Origin: Mycocentrospora acerina
Taxonomy: Eukaryota; Ascomycota; Dothideomycetes; Pleosporales
DNA: 64,000 bases
NCBI GenBank assembly: GCA_022701365.1
Contig: JAKUHH010000395.1
Coordinates: forward strand, 434,001 to 498,000
Reading direction: 5' to 3'
Below, one piece after another: positions 21,620 through 33,940 of the stretch; position 1 is the first letter of the stretch, and the number at the start of each line of letters is the position of its first letter. The notes below the pieces were generated by a model, which saw nothing but the letters and a program-made list of their open reading frames with translations, searched no databases and was not told the DNA's origin. Both the position numbers and the translations under genes were made by a program.

Positions 21620-23282
21620 ATGCGGTGGTCACTTTCTCTTCTGCTGCTTGGGGTCGCCGACGTGGCGAGGGCGGCGAGTTACACGGGCAACAGGCTGCTG
21701 GTTGTGCTCGAGGAGCAGACGGAGCGGGAGAAGTACAGTGTGTTTTTGGGGGATTTGACGAGTGAGTTGTGGATTTTCTTTGGAGAGGCAGAGGGAGATG
21801 CAGCCGTCGAGGGCGAGGGGAATTGGCCTGCCAGCTCAGGAGCCGTGTGAGCTGGCAGACTTGGGCTTGGACTTGGACTTGGACAACAGCTCCTGCAAGC
21901 TTGGAACGCGAGCATTGGACTGCCATCCGCTGGTTTTGTGCATCTGGAACCACACTAACACAACATTGCAGCTCGGGGCTTCTCCACGACCATTGAATCG
22001 CCAAAGTCGGACAAGGTTTCTCTCTTCAAGCACGGCGAGCGAGCCTACGACCACGTCCTCCTGCTCCCTGCAAAGTCCAAAGGCCTCGGCCCTGCCCTCA
22101 CCGCGAACCAGCTCCTCGAGTTTGTCAAGAAGGAAGGAAACATCCTCGTGGCCCTGTCCAGCCAGTATGCGACACCCACGGCTGTCCAGTCGATGCTCCT
22201 CGAGCTCGACATCAACGTCCCTTCGTCCAAGGGCGACCTGGTCGTGGACCACTTCAACTACGATGCTGCCTCTGCTACGGAGAAGCACGACGTTCTGCTG
22301 CTCCCCTACCCAGCTGCGCTGAGGTCGGACCTCAAGAACTACTTTGCAGGAGAGGGATACATTGCCGTGCCGCGCGCCGTGGGCCAGACTCTCGGCAACG
22401 ACTCGCCTCTCATCTCGCCCATCTTCCGCGCCCCCCGCACAGCCTACAGCTACAGCCCCAAGGACGAGGCTGATATTGTCGAGGACCCCTTCGCGGTCGG
22501 AGAGCAGTTGAACTTGGTCTCTGCCATGCAGGCCCTCAACTCGGCACGTTTGACTGTCGTCGGCTCGGCTGAGATGCTGCAAGACGGCTGGTTTGCCGAG
22601 AACGCAAAGCTCGGTGATAAGAAGGTCAAGACTGCCAACCGTGACTTTGCCCAGAAGCTGTCTGCTTGGACGTTCAAGGAGTCGGGCGTGCTGAAGATTG
22701 GCAAGATTGCCCACTACCAGGATGAGGGCGAGAACAAGAAGCTCGACTCCAGTCTTGTCACTCCCGAAAACAACCCTACCATCTACCGTGTCAAGAGCGA
22801 TGTTGTAAGCCTACACCCCGCCCCCATTTTATATTTATACCACAATACTAACACCAGCACAGCATTTCCAAGTTGAGATTTCCGAGTACTCCAACGACCG
22901 CCTCATCCCCTTTGTCCCCGCTGCAAAGGACAACGTCCAGCTCGAATTCAGCATGCTGTCCCCATTCCACCGCCTGAACCTCTCGCCCATCTCCCAAACC
23001 GCAAACGCCACCATTTTCGGTGCCTCGTTCAAGACGCCCGATCAGCACGGCATCTTCAACTTCCGCGTCAACTACCGCCGCCCCTTCCTCACAAATATCG
23101 ACGAAAAGCGACAAGTCACCGTCCGCCACTTTGCCCATGACGAGTGGCCGAGGAGCTGGCAGATTAGCGGCGCATGGGTCTGGATTGGCGGTATCTGGGT
23201 CACGGTTGCGGGCTGGCTGGCCTTTGTCGCCCTGTGGCTGTACAGTGCACCGACAGAACGTAGCGTCAAGAAGACGCAGTAG
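21620..23282 (+). CDS. WBP1: Oligosaccharyltransferase subunit WBP1 (OST48 family)
   Basis: Essential subunit of the ER oligosaccharyltransferase, which transfers the lipid-linked glycan to Asn in nascent proteins. Exons 21620-21761, 21972-22804 and 22863-23282 give 464 residues. It starts with a signal peptide (MRWSLSLLLLGVADVARA). Lumenal family landmarks follow: RLLVVLEEQTEREKYSVFL, FKHGERAYDHVLLLPAKSKG, GNDSPLISPIFRAPRTAYSY, NSARLTVVGSAEMLQDGWF and the beta-rich segment FNFRVNYRRPFLTNIDEK. A single C-terminal membrane span (WVWIGGIWVTVAGWLAFVAL) leads to a short cytosolic tail ending KKTQ, a dilysine KKxx signal for ER retention as in yeast Wbp1. The first intron (21762-21971) is long for this window. 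Start, introns and end all agree with the family. Confidence 0.95.
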
Positions 23283-24105
23283 AAATTGGACATTGTTTCT
23301 TCTTCTTCTGTTGTCACAAAGTATGTTGTGTTTATGCAAACAAGCAAGCAGATGATAGGCAGGCAGATGAGTAAGGGAGGGACGGGATGAGCATATTTAA
23401 AGAGATTCCCCATGTGCCCGAATGAGCGACATGTATATTATGGCGTTTTGTTTTCCACCAAGTATCTTTTGGGACTGCCCAAAGGCGCTGGTACTGGCAC
23501 TGGCACTGGAACTGGCACTAGCACTAGCACTAGCACTGGCTATTTTTAAAAAAAGAGAAAAAGTACTTCAAGTCTAGATACTCCGGGGGGTAGTTTTTGT
23601 TTCTTGGGGAAGAATCAGAGTGATGTTTTTGCCGGATTTGATTTGTTCTGTTCTGTTCTATTCGTCTCTGCACTTGATGTACTTGCTTGCATGCTTGCTC
23701 TCTTGACTACTCTGTCAATAAACTCATTTGCAGTGATGCCATAACATAACATATCATACCACACCATAACATTCCATACTATATACGCACGCACACGCAT
23801 CCCACTACTAGCAATATCCTATAGTAAAAGTATGTGGTATTCATTTCATTTCATCTCATCTCATCTTATCTCATCTCTAGTCTGCCCCCCTCTTTTTAAT
23901 TTCTAGTCGCTGGGAAATCAACTTCTCCCTCCCTCTCTCTCTCTCTCTTTTCTAACACGCAGCTATGCACTTCCTGTCGCCTCCGTAATAGCATCCGTTA
24001 CATCGTGTGTGTGTGTGTGTGTGTGTGGATCATGTGCGTCCAACTCCTAATCATTTCAAGTACCGACAACTCTTCCCATCTCTCCCTCTCTCCCTCTCTA
24101 CCTCT
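23283..24105. other. Convergent intergenic region with simple repeats
   Basis: About 820 bases between the 3' ends of WBP1 (+) and the arginyl-tRNA synthetase gene (-). It holds an ACTGGC/ACTAGC hexamer array (about 23493-23540), a TCATC-type run (23837-23877), a CT run (23930-23949) and a TG run (24005-24027). No gene seen. Confidence 0.6.
23491..23540. repeat. Hexamer array (ACTGGC / ACTAGC)
   Basis: About eight imperfect six-base units, four reading ACTGGC-like and then three ACTAGC-like. A similar TGGCAC hexamer run occurs at about 52370-52392. Confidence 0.85.
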
Positions 24106-26487
24106 TTACATCCTCTCAACCGGGCTCAACCCCAACAATCGCATGCCGTTGCTCAGTACTTGCCTAGCGGCAACGTACAGTGCCAATCGTGCAATTAGGA
24201 CGTTCTTCTCGCTGCCTACAACCTGTAGGTGGTCGTAACTCCCGCTCACTGCGTGCGCCATCTTGAACAGGTATGTGAGCACTGTAGTTGGCTCTTGTGT
24301 CTTGACCGTGTTGATGAACATGTCGGGCCACGACGCCAGTTGGCGGACAAGGTCAACGGCGTGGGGTTCCGTGAGGAGTGTGAGGTCCGCAGTGGTGAGG
24401 TCGAGGTTCTCTAGCGAAGGGTCGGCGGCAACGGCTTTGCGGTAGATGGAGTTGAGACGAGCGTGTGCGTATTGGAGGTATGGGCCTGTATCGCCTTCAA
24501 ACGAGCACATGCGGTCCATGTCGAAGTTATAGTTGTTGATGCGCTTGCCCTTCATGTCCTGCACCATGACGGCACTGATGCCGAGTGTGTCGGACGTCTT
24601 CTCTGGGTCCTGGACTTGCTCGTACTTGGCTTGGTTGGTCTTCATGACTTCGTGCATCTTGTCGCCAACATCACGGAGAATGTCGTCGAGGAACTTGGCT
24701 GTGCCCTTTCGAGTGCTCATACCAAGGACCATGCCGAAGTTGATGTGCTGGCACTTGTCTGCAATGTCTTTGCGGCCCATAAGCTCTTCAATCTTGAACA
24801 GCTGAGCCAAGTGCAGGTCTTGCTGCGAGGCAACAACGTAGATCATCTTGCTGTTGGAGTTGTCAGTCATGTTTCTTAATCACAGCAGTTCAATCTTGAA
24901 CGTACTCAAAATGATACTTCTCCACACGCTCAATCGCAGCACCAATGTCTCGAGTGAGGTAAAGTGAGGTTCCATCCTTCTTCTTCACCACGGCCTTTCC
25001 AAGCTTCTTCGAGTGAGGTGTGAGATCGACGATGACGGCGCCCTCGGAATCCTCGCAGACCTTCTTCTCCCACATAATCTTCGCGGCGAGGTCCATGCTC
25101 TCATCCTTGACTTGTGACTCTCCACTGTAGTCATCGTAACGGATGTTCAAACGAGCATATGTCTGCTTGTACTTCTCAATTGACAGGTCCTGTCCTCGTT
25201 AGCATCTCGAACCATACTCTGGGATGTAGCCTCGCTCACCCTGAAACGCTTCCAGATACCAAGCGCCTTAGGCTCACCATCAACCATGCCCTTGAAGTAT
25301 TTCCTGGCCTGCTCATCGATGCCCTCGGTTTCAATCTTCTTGATCTCCTCTTCCTGCGCTGTGGCGTCCTTGCCTTCCTCCTTCAACTTGGCAGCCTCAA
25401 GCTTCAGCGCCTTCACTTTCTCTCCCTCCTCATGCTGAATACTGCTGACCCTGACGTAGATATCGTAAAGGTGGCCGATAGGGTTCTTCACCAGCTCCTC
25501 CTCGTTTCCGAACAAGTCGAACCCAATGGCCAGCACACCGTACTGCTTACCCCAGTCACCAAGATAGTTCATGCGAACAACATCCCATCCAGCGCCCTCA
25601 TACAAGTTGGCAAGGAAACCGCCAATAATTGTGCTTCGCAGATGACCAGCGTGGAACGGTTTGGCAATGTTGGGTGAGCTGAATTCGACAATCATCTTCT
25701 TCGGTCCTGACGAAGGATCAGATGGGTCTTTGAGGCCAAGGTTCTTGTTGAAGCCAAAGCTTTCGCCAGCCTTGAGGATGGCAGGAATAACTAGCGAGAC
25801 GAGGGGTTCTGGCTTGAAAAAAAAGCCAATGGACGTGTTTGTGACAATCGGCTTCTTGACCAGCGGTGACTCTGGGAACTTGTCCGCAAGCTCCTGCGCA
25901 AATGCGACCATCTCATCCTTCTTCTTCTTGATTCGTAGCGCAGGAACTGCCAACTGCAGGTCACCATGTTCTGGCTTCGCCGTCCATGCTAGCGTTGGGT
26001 ATACGATTTTCTTATCGATGCCTGTGGCCTGCGCGAACAGTTCTGTAATGTGGCTCCTGTAGATGTCGAATGGGTTCAGAGCAGGGTATGTGTTTGGTTC
26101 TTGGGGAACTTTGTCAAGACCAAGTGCCTTGAGGTTTTTGGTAAGGTCCTCCATGATGGCTGGTGAGCGCGTCGACGCGTCAAGGTTTGCGAAGGGGTTG
26201 AAGTGTCGAGAGTTTATTTGGGAATAGTGGCGGTGTGAATGTCTCGTGCAGAGCGTTTGAAAGTCTTTGTGCTCGCGTGATATGCGCCGAGTGTGAGTGA
26301 GAGGGTGGAGGGGTATGCGCAGTCGCGGAGTAGTGAGGCGATGTGAGGTGCTATATGTGTGTGTTCCAAGGGTGCGGGTCTGAGTCAAACAAGAGCGATG
26401 AGTCGCCAGCGGCCTCAGCGAATACGAAGACGAAGAATTGCAAAATTTGGCACTATGGCGGGTAAAGGTTTGCTGCATTCCAGTCAA
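24106..26487 (-). CDS. Arginyl-tRNA synthetase, probably dual-targeted
   Basis: Class I synthetase that charges tRNA-Arg with arginine using ATP. Exons 25240-26154 (or from 26487), 24906-25189 and 24106-24850 join in phase. From MEDLTKNLKALGLDKV (26154) the protein has 647 residues. It shows an N-terminal additional domain, the HIGH signature as FHAGHLRSTIIGG, NYLGDWGKQYG, a degenerate KMSKS motif as GMSTRKG, VASQQDLHLAQLFK, an anticodon-binding domain, and the diagnostic terminus RLLGLSPVERM. Upstream the frame stays open for 111 more codons to an ATG at 26487. That extension is rich in Ser, Thr, Arg and His with very few acidic residues, which is typical of a mitochondrial presequence. One gene could thus serve both compartments. 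The middle intron (24851-24905) is needed to rebuild KYHFDKMIYVVASQQ. Confidence 0.94.
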
Positions 26488-27151
26488 GTGTGGGGTCGCC
26501 GTTGCTATGCGTCAATCGAGGGATGCAGCAACGCTAGTGCGCCAAAAATTTGGAGGGGCAGATGTTCGCCAAGACGAGGCTGGGGGCTGCGTTCATCTTG
26601 ATCTCGTTTGCACGCCATCTCAACCGTCTATGATCGATATTGTGGAAGCATGTCGAGAGCCTCTAGGTTGATATTGGCAGTGCCCACAAGCAGAGTGTCA
26701 GCCAGTTTGCTGAATGACCATCATCAATGTCACCACATACGATTCTTCGAGCGGACAGTTCTTGGAAAAGGCATCTTATTCCAGACTTCATTTCACCAGG
26801 AAGAGGACTGTATAGGACGACCGGTACCAGATGATAGGAACCACGGGTACTAATTTTTCTTCGTTACTCAGGAGTCTACATCAAAAGTGACACAAGATAA
26901 TGACTCGGGCTGATCGTGAATCCCATCCAGGCGGAACACATCCTAATCCTATCACGTACATGGCGCACGATGGCTGTTGATGGACATCAGTGTCATGTGG
27001 TACCTTCTGTATCTTGCCGTTAGCACAGCATCATCGCACAAAACAAGCCCTAATCTCTCCCTGTAGTACGCAATGGGCCCGGTGCATTATCCCCTTTCGT
27101 ACGCTATTTTCATGCCCCTCGCCAACACACATGGCCGACCTGCATTCTCTC
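26488..27151. other. Intergenic between synthetase and glycosyltransferase genes
   Basis: About 660 bases holding the synthetase leader and promoter and the 3' flank of the glycosyltransferase gene. No recognisable frame or repeat. Confidence 0.5.
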
Positions 27152-29095
27152 CTATCTCTTCCAGTGTACTCCCTTTCTACCCTCCAACGGTTCCAAGAGG
27201 GGCTTCTCCACCAAATCCCCTACGAATCCCAGCACATCCCTCTCATCGTCGCACAATCTCGCATATTCCAACAATAGCCTCAGCATGTAGATCTGCATAT
27301 CCTCTTTCCTCAGCACCTTCTCTGCCCAATCCTTTCCCCTGGTTGCAATACGTCTAGCTTCTCCATCATGCGCTCTGTCCGCTTCAACTCCACCATCATG
27401 TTTTATGAAACTCTGCCCAGTGCCAAGGAAGTAATCCAAGATACCATATATGTCGACGAAAGAGTTGTCCATGGGCACAAAGTGTAGCCAGGGGATGATT
27501 CGGTCGTCGTGCCATTCAGAGTAGACGGTTGCTTTGACAGGGACGGACGTGGAACGTAGGAATGCGAGGTAGCGGCCTGAGAATGAGTTCCCGTCAATAT
27601 CAGGGAGTAGTTTGTAGTCGTAAAGTTTTGCCATGTTAATTTGAGGAGCAAGTTTGAAGTAAGGATCTGTATAGTTGCATGTTGGCTTTTTGGTCGCTGG
27701 AAAACATACTAGTTGTGTGAATCCGACATTTGCGATGCGGTCCAGCCATGTCCCGAGATCCATGGCTTTGGTGGCAACAAGTCGATACATTCCGTATGAT
27801 TTTAGCGTAAATTTTGGTCCTTGGCCTTCTGCCTCGGTCCTCGCTTCAGCATCTCGTATAGCTGTGCCGTTCATCATGGAGACAAAGCGGTGACGGTGAA
27901 ATCGCGTCCAGGTTTCTTCTCTATTCCGACCACCGCTTGCCACGCCTCGCCATACTGCACCTGAAATCTTATCTTTCCACTCCCCGCCGTGCTCGTTGTT
28001 ATCCGAATATAATCCCTTCGAAAACCCATCAGAAATGTACGCTGCGGGAGGGATGAGAATATCGTTGTTCAATGAGAGTTTGGATTCGCCAAATATGGGA
28101 ACTAGTGAGCGAGTTGTAGAGGTAGAAGCTGGCTCGACAAATGCCCCATGATATTCGTGAAGCGCTTGTTGTAGACAAGGGTCCCTTGCCGTGGTCCAGT
28201 TCTGCACATATCCTTTGAAAGATCCCCTTGGAAATTCCAATGGCAGAGGAAGAGGACCAGAGAATTTGGTAACAGTTGTAGTGTATGGATCTAGTGATTG
28301 AGGAGGGCAGCCTACTCGGGCAATATCCCAGAAACGCTCGTTTGGATTAACCCAAGTTACTTCAGTCGATTGCCTGGATAGATCGCTGGATATATTAAGA
28401 ACTGGCAATCGAGGTTGGATCCGATACGCATCTAAAAGTTTTCTCGACTTACTCTCTTCCCGCAGAAACCCGTCAACATCTTCCCACGGTACAATTACCC
28501 GGCTTTCGTCCATGACGTTGACTGCCATATCCAGATCAGGTAGATATCTCGCAATGCTCTTCGTCAGATCCAACCAAGCCTCCATTCGATCCTTCGCTGT
28601 CCCCAGAGCATGATTCTTGGTCATACCTGCAGTTCCATTCCGTACTGAGATGTGGTGCTCAAAATCCAGCGCAAAATAGCGTATTTCCTTTGCCTGGACA
28701 CCCCAAAATGGTCGTAGATCGCGGTATATCTGGTCGAATAGGTCTTCAATAATGACTGCATTATTATCACTTGCAAAAGCATACCAAGCATCGAAGCCCG
28801 GTGGTGGGTGGCGACCTCTCCGTTTGCGATACTTCTCCGCGGCTGAGGACAGATAGATAGTCTGCTTGGAGAGCAGTACAGAGAAGCTCATTTCAGCGGA
28901 TCTGATGAGTTGATCGATAGGATGGTGCTGTTGTACCCCTGTCACACGATGCAATAGCTCGGAAATAGGTGATGGCTTGTCAGAATCTTGATTCCAAAGC
29001 CATGCTATGATACTGCAAGTGATGATGATGCTAAAGAAACAAAGAACATAGAATATCTTCTGAAGAGAGAGGGATCGGCAATGGTAATACAGCAT
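27152..29095 (-). CDS. CAP10-like glycosyltransferase (Glyco_transf_90 family), type II membrane protein
   Basis: Golgi-type glycosyltransferase related to the cryptococcal CAP10/xylosyltransferase and animal KDELC/POGLUT proteins; the sugar and acceptor are not predictable. One exon, 647 residues. A short cytosolic N-terminus is followed by a signal anchor at residues 13-34 (IFYVLCFFSIIITCSIIAWL), then a stem and a large lumenal domain. The family core is clear: ISGAVWRGVASGG, KLLPDIDGNSFSGRYLAFL, STSVPVKATVYSEWHDDRI and PWLHFVPMDNSFVDIYGIL. These are the nucleotide-sugar side motifs of the family. Potential N-glycosylation sites occur (VRNGTAG, VLNISSD, VQNWTTA). Length and layout match fungal relatives with a long N-terminal stem. 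It borders the gene-poor region on its 5' side. Confidence 0.9.
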   Translation of the reverse strand: MLYYHCRSLSLQKIFYVLCFFSIIITCSIIAWLWNQDSDKPSPISELLHRVTGVQQHHPIDQLIRSAEMSFSVLLSKQTIYLSSAAEKYRKRRGRHPPPGFDAWYAFASDNNAVIIEDLFDQIYRDLRPFWGVQAKEIRYFALDFEHHISVRNGTAGMTKNHALGTAKDRMEAWLDLTKSIARYLPDLDMAVNVMDESRVIVPWEDVDGFLREESKSRKLLDAYRIQPRLPVLNISSDLSRQSTEVTWVNPNERFWDIARVGCPPQSLDPYTTTVTKFSGPLPLPLEFPRGSFKGYVQNWTTARDPCLQQALHEYHGAFVEPASTSTTRSLVPIFGESKLSLNNDILIPPAAYISDGFSKGLYSDNNEHGGEWKDKISGAVWRGVASGGRNREETWTRFHRHRFVSMMNGTAIRDAEARTEAEGQGPKFTLKSYGMYRLVATKAMDLGTWLDRIANVGFTQLVCFPATKKPTCNYTDPYFKLAPQINMAKLYDYKLLPDIDGNSFSGRYLAFLRSTSVPVKATVYSEWHDDRIIPWLHFVPMDNSFVDIYGILDYFLGTGQSFIKHDGGVEADRAHDGEARRIATRGKDWAEKVLRKEDMQIYMLRLLLEYARLCDDERDVLGFVGDLVEKPLLEPLEGRKGVHWKR

Positions 29096-32000
29096 GCTGA
29101 AGAGTGTTGTATTGACACAGTGAGAAAGGCTAGGTGATGATCAAAGTAGGAGTCGCATGGATAATGCATAACAATTGACTAAATGGAAACAAAAATTTCA
29201 CGCGTACGGTGAAAGAGCCTCACCGTTTTTTTGCTCTTGTGAAAACACACGTATTTGTTGCTGTCAGGAAGTAGTCTCACTTGAGGATATGCACTGTTCT
29301 ATTCCAGGATCTATCAGATGATAGATCATAGTACCTTTTTGGCTCGCATCGCACAGTGGAATAGAGCTGTGTCTTGACAGTTGCTAGTCTGCCATTGCAT
29401 CCCAGTAAGTGAGAGCAATAGTGAATAGCTTTCACTGTGGCCATTTTTGATGCGTCCTGTCGACTGGTTCGTCCTCTCGGTTTGATGTTGTGTTTTAGGT
29501 TGTTACAAAAGGAGAAAATCCAGTTGCTTTACTCGAAGGTGCTCTCACGTATGCCTTAAGCTAGTAAAGCTTTCCATACTTGTTAATCGATTGTACATCG
29601 GAACTGGCAGCGAAGAAGGTTTTAGTCGTTGAGTTTCATCTATGCAGTCTACATGGTAATATATGAATAGCTCAAGAGAAGGTCACCATGAAATGAGCTA
29701 AGGAAGTAGGAGATTTAAATGAAAGGATTTGAAGAACTTGTGCAACTTTACCCTGTCAATGTGACGTAGAGTCAACACCTTTGACCTATCAATCTGAAGA
29801 CACCAATACTAAACTTGTTGCAATTTGTGCTTTGTGATAGCAGCCTCTGAGGTCCATGCTACTAATGCCAACTCACCAAAATACTTCTAGAGTTACGCAG
29901 TCCATAGTATAACATCACACCTACAACTGAAACTCGCATAACCAATCCCCCAAGGAACTGAAAACATAATACGAGCTGATGTAGTTAGCAAAATATAGTC
30001 CTTGAACCTGCTTGAGAATTGTAGCGATTGATTCATACTTGCCTGAAGCTATTTAAATATGTTTGTTGCCGCAATATCACCTGGGAAGTTTTCATTTGAG
30101 CTATTGCAAGCGATTCAATTCCTGTCAAAATGAAAACGTAAAAAACTTGGCGGAGCCATTTTTAGATGAAAGTGCTCAATTCGCGATGCAATTCCATATG
30201 CGCTTCTCATGTACCAATGAGGTAGACAGTGAGACATATTCGAGAGTCGGTGTGATCAAACAAAGTGACTATGGCAAATTCCAAGCCGAACGCGGCGTTG
30301 ATGATGTGATTCAAGAAGGCTCTAAAAATACATCTGGTGTTCTTTTCTTCTCTGGACAAGGTTGTGTAATATACAAGGCATGTATCCAAAACAGTACGTT
30401 GAAGAACTTGCTCTCATTCGTTAGACTACTTTTAATGACAATTTGCTACAACTGATCAAGTAGCCAATGATGGACAAGAGTGAGGCGGGAGCCCTAGACG
30501 CTGTATTTATGGTAAACCCGTAGAATGGCAAGGCTCTTCGAAATATTGTGGGCACAAGACAATGATGTTTCAGGGGGTATGGGAAGAAGGTTCTAACAAC
30601 AATCTGCCGTCGCCTCATATCGGTCGATCCACAAGCGTTTTTGGATCATTTGCAGTGGACAACGGCTGTACTCCGAAGCACCACCTTAGTGTTGGCTAGC
30701 ATATGCGAATTGGATAAAAGGACAGCAATGCACTATATCGAAAGTTTGTCCCTATGAAATGAGCACTAAACCACAACCGTGAGATTGCAGAACAAAATGT
30801 GGCGCGCATTAATGAACGACAGTTTGCACCGACATCCCACTTTCCTTAAAACCTCAAAGCCCTCGACATTTCAGGCCGGTTTCGCATGGGGGCCAACGTT
30901 ACGTACTGTATGACAAGAAAGTACCCACTGCGCTGCGCGGAGCTAGAGTCCCAGATGCGGAGGTGACACATGCAAGAGTGATTGTTTTTGCACTTGGATC
31001 CAAGGATGGCATCCTGAAGGATCAGTTTAAGGATCAAGCCCTCATCGCACTGAAAGTGAGGATAACTTGTTCAACCCGAGACTCGATAGCTTTTGATTGT
31101 TTTGAGGGGTGAGCTGTCTCAACCATCGACTAGGGGGGCTGCTTGCGCATTTTGCTTCGCCCAGAAAGTCACGTAGGCAAGACTACGTCATCAACTTCCC
31201 CTGAAATGCCACAAGAATAAACCATCATAATTCAACGAACGTGGGATGTACGAGCCACTTGTCATCGCTTATCGTGGTGTACAGCATCTTGCATGGATCG
31301 GGCAAAAAGGATCACAAGTGGATGCCAGGGTAGGCGAGACGAAACGCAAAATTTATAAGGGCCAAAAGCACATTGGCGAGGCTTTGACGGAACTTCGGCG
31401 AGGTAGTTGATGCGCAAACCATCTTACCTGGCAGGAGCTCAAAAGAGAGTTGATAATAACAAATTAAATCCAGATCTCTGATGGGCTCGTGAGTGCAGGG
31501 GTACTTTGACCCGATCATCCGGTTATCGGCTGTATGTTCCGCTTCCGCAAAAGTAGAGGTGCATGATCAGGATTCGTATAAGATCTCAAGTTGCCAAAAC
31601 AGATCGAGTGCGTGCTGACGCTAGGGAGCCCATGCGTTACTTACCCATGCAACTCGATGTTGAGTAAACAGAGTACCGAAATAGCACAAGGGGATTACGC
31701 ATTCCCTATGTCGAGCAAATTAGAATCTTGGTGATATTATGAGACGGAGACAATTCAGAGTGAGATAGCTGGTAGTAAATCGTGTTCACTTTGCCCAGTG
31801 GACACGACAGCATTCGGATTCATGAAGCCAGGTCGTGCAAATCTTGCATACCCAAACGGTCTGTGGACCGAAAACGTTCGACGGGGCCTCCCTCTCCATC
31901 TCAAATCTAAAACTGATGGGCGCATGTACATCTGCATGTAGCCGGTCCGTTGAACTAGGATCGGCTCGCGAGGTAGCGTGGGCTTGCTTAAGACTAGATC

Positions 32001-33940
32001 GCGGAAAAGTTCGGCGATCATGGTTAAATCATAGATGATTTAGAAATACTCCCTGATGAAGTCGCCAGCTGAAATAAGTGATTGACCAGGGGCGTGGCTA
32101 CTTGTGAGGCGTATCACGAGGCATGCGCGGCAATCGACCTCGATGTCGCAGTATTTTTCATGTAGGTGATGGTGCTTCTCAAACCAATAAAATGAAGATC
32201 CGATGGCGGCCCTACACGTGGTACATGGGTTCTCCTGGGATTTCGAAGCCAAGCTCTCGGTATTAGCGGTCTTTTGTGTATGCCCAGCTGCGTGGCAGCT
32301 GCACGGCGACGGACGGCTGGCGCCAGATACGTACTCATCCCTTGGATCGGCAATCGTGACGCCACAGATGTGAAGCGATTAGGCATGTCTATGGTTGAGA
32401 AGATCGGGGGCTAAGCTCGCCAGTCTCCAGCCCGTAGAATTCCTTTTGCGGTAGCACTGGGCCGCACTCATGAGGAACAGGGGCAGCCGACCAGAAGCCT
32501 ACCATTTGATTTCTCTAAAGCGCTAGAGAGGAAATGGGTATGCCAGAGCGCTGTCAAAAAGAGGAAAACGATGTCGAGGCCAATAACGGAGGACGGCACG
32601 CCCCAGAAAAGAGCTGCACTCACCTCCAAGACAGGCAAGGGCAGCCCTGATGCCTGTAACAGGAACGAAATGTATAAGACGAGCTACTCACCATTCCCAA
32701 GACATCCACTTCGCTGCAAAAGTATTGGCTTCGGACCTCTCTGATCATCGACAAATCTTCCCTATTTCAGCTGCCAACAGTTTACGACGTCTGAAGGGTA
32801 CCCACAAAGTGACAGGCAGTCCACGTATATGAGGTATCGTTCATCACTGCAATAAGGTATGTTAAAAAGAGCTCAATCCTCAAAGAGTATGCAAGTATAG
32901 AAATGAAATTGTTGTTGGAATAAGAGCACAGCTAACGTCGACGCGATTGTAGAAACCCCGAAGGAACACCTTTCAAGTTATACGTTCATCACAGCCTTAT
33001 CGTCGCCGACGACGTCCAACTCCCGCATTGCACACCTTGTTATCTCACGCGTTTTTTGTCCATTTCAAACAGTACATAGGCCTTGCAGTTTTGTGCCTCT
33101 AAACACCAAGTGTACTATCTATAAGCAAAGAGAGCAAGCAATCTCGCGTCTCAAATAGCCCTAGCAGGTGCGAGAAATACTGAGGTAAGCACACTTCCAT
33201 TTCACTCTGAGACACGTCCCTTTTACTCTTGGCTTTTATTCGTAGATCCTTGTCGCCACATGGCTTTACTAGGATACTGCAGCTCAACTCCACTTGTTTC
33301 AGTTTCTTTGCTTCTTCTGCTTTCTGTTTCATCACTCCATTGGCGCAGATGATAAGGCTACCCCACGTCATACTCAAATTCTCGCATGAAAGAAAAACTG
33401 TAGTAGCGCTGCTGTCAATTTCCGCGAAGTTTCCCTTTCCTCACAGGCTGATTTCAAGCTTGACGGCCGCAACAAAATGGGGTTGTCGATTACTGTCACC
33501 AAAGTGCTTTAGTGGGAAACATGAAGCACACTTTTAGCCTCATTGCCTACCACTTTTGCGGCTAACGGTCGATTCAACCCCGTTTACGCATATTAAGATT
33601 TGCTTTCTTCTTTTTTCCTTTTGATACTCATTTCTCGTCTTCGGCCAAGCACTCCTTCTGTTACTTGAGTGTTTGTACTACCGAAAACACACGGAAACTA
33701 TAACTCCATTGGCAATACTAAGGTTTCGTAGGGCTAGATTCCTCCTTATACGAACAAAGCCAACGGCGAGAAAGATATAATATTTGATATCCGCGTGCAT
33801 TGACTAGAGATAATCAATCTACATCCCGAGTCACGTCCTCGTAGTCCAGCAACTGTCATACCTTACCAGAAGGATCTGCGCGAATTACAAATTTCTCAAC
33901 GAAGAAACACATTGTCGAAAAAATTACCACCGCTTCATCA
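29096..33940. other. Gene-poor, A/T-richer region of about 4.8 kb
   Basis: No frame longer than about 130 codons and no recognisable domain on either strand. The composition is visibly more A/T-rich and less codon-structured than the flanks. Small Cys-containing frames near 31835-32250 do not form a known zinc-binding pattern. I see no terminal repeats, target-site duplications or transposase/reverse-transcriptase motifs. It may be decayed sequence, long regulatory DNA or a non-coding locus. Confidence 0.55.

Noticed and set aside
30063..30455. A 130-codon plus-strand frame in the gene-poor region.
   Set aside because: No recognisable domain, signal peptide or codon bias; isolated in A/T-richer DNA.
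31755..32386. Short Cys-containing frames that vaguely recall zinc-cluster proteins.
   Set aside because: Spacing of the Cys residues does not fit Zn2Cys6 or C2H2 patterns, and stops interrupt every possible extension.
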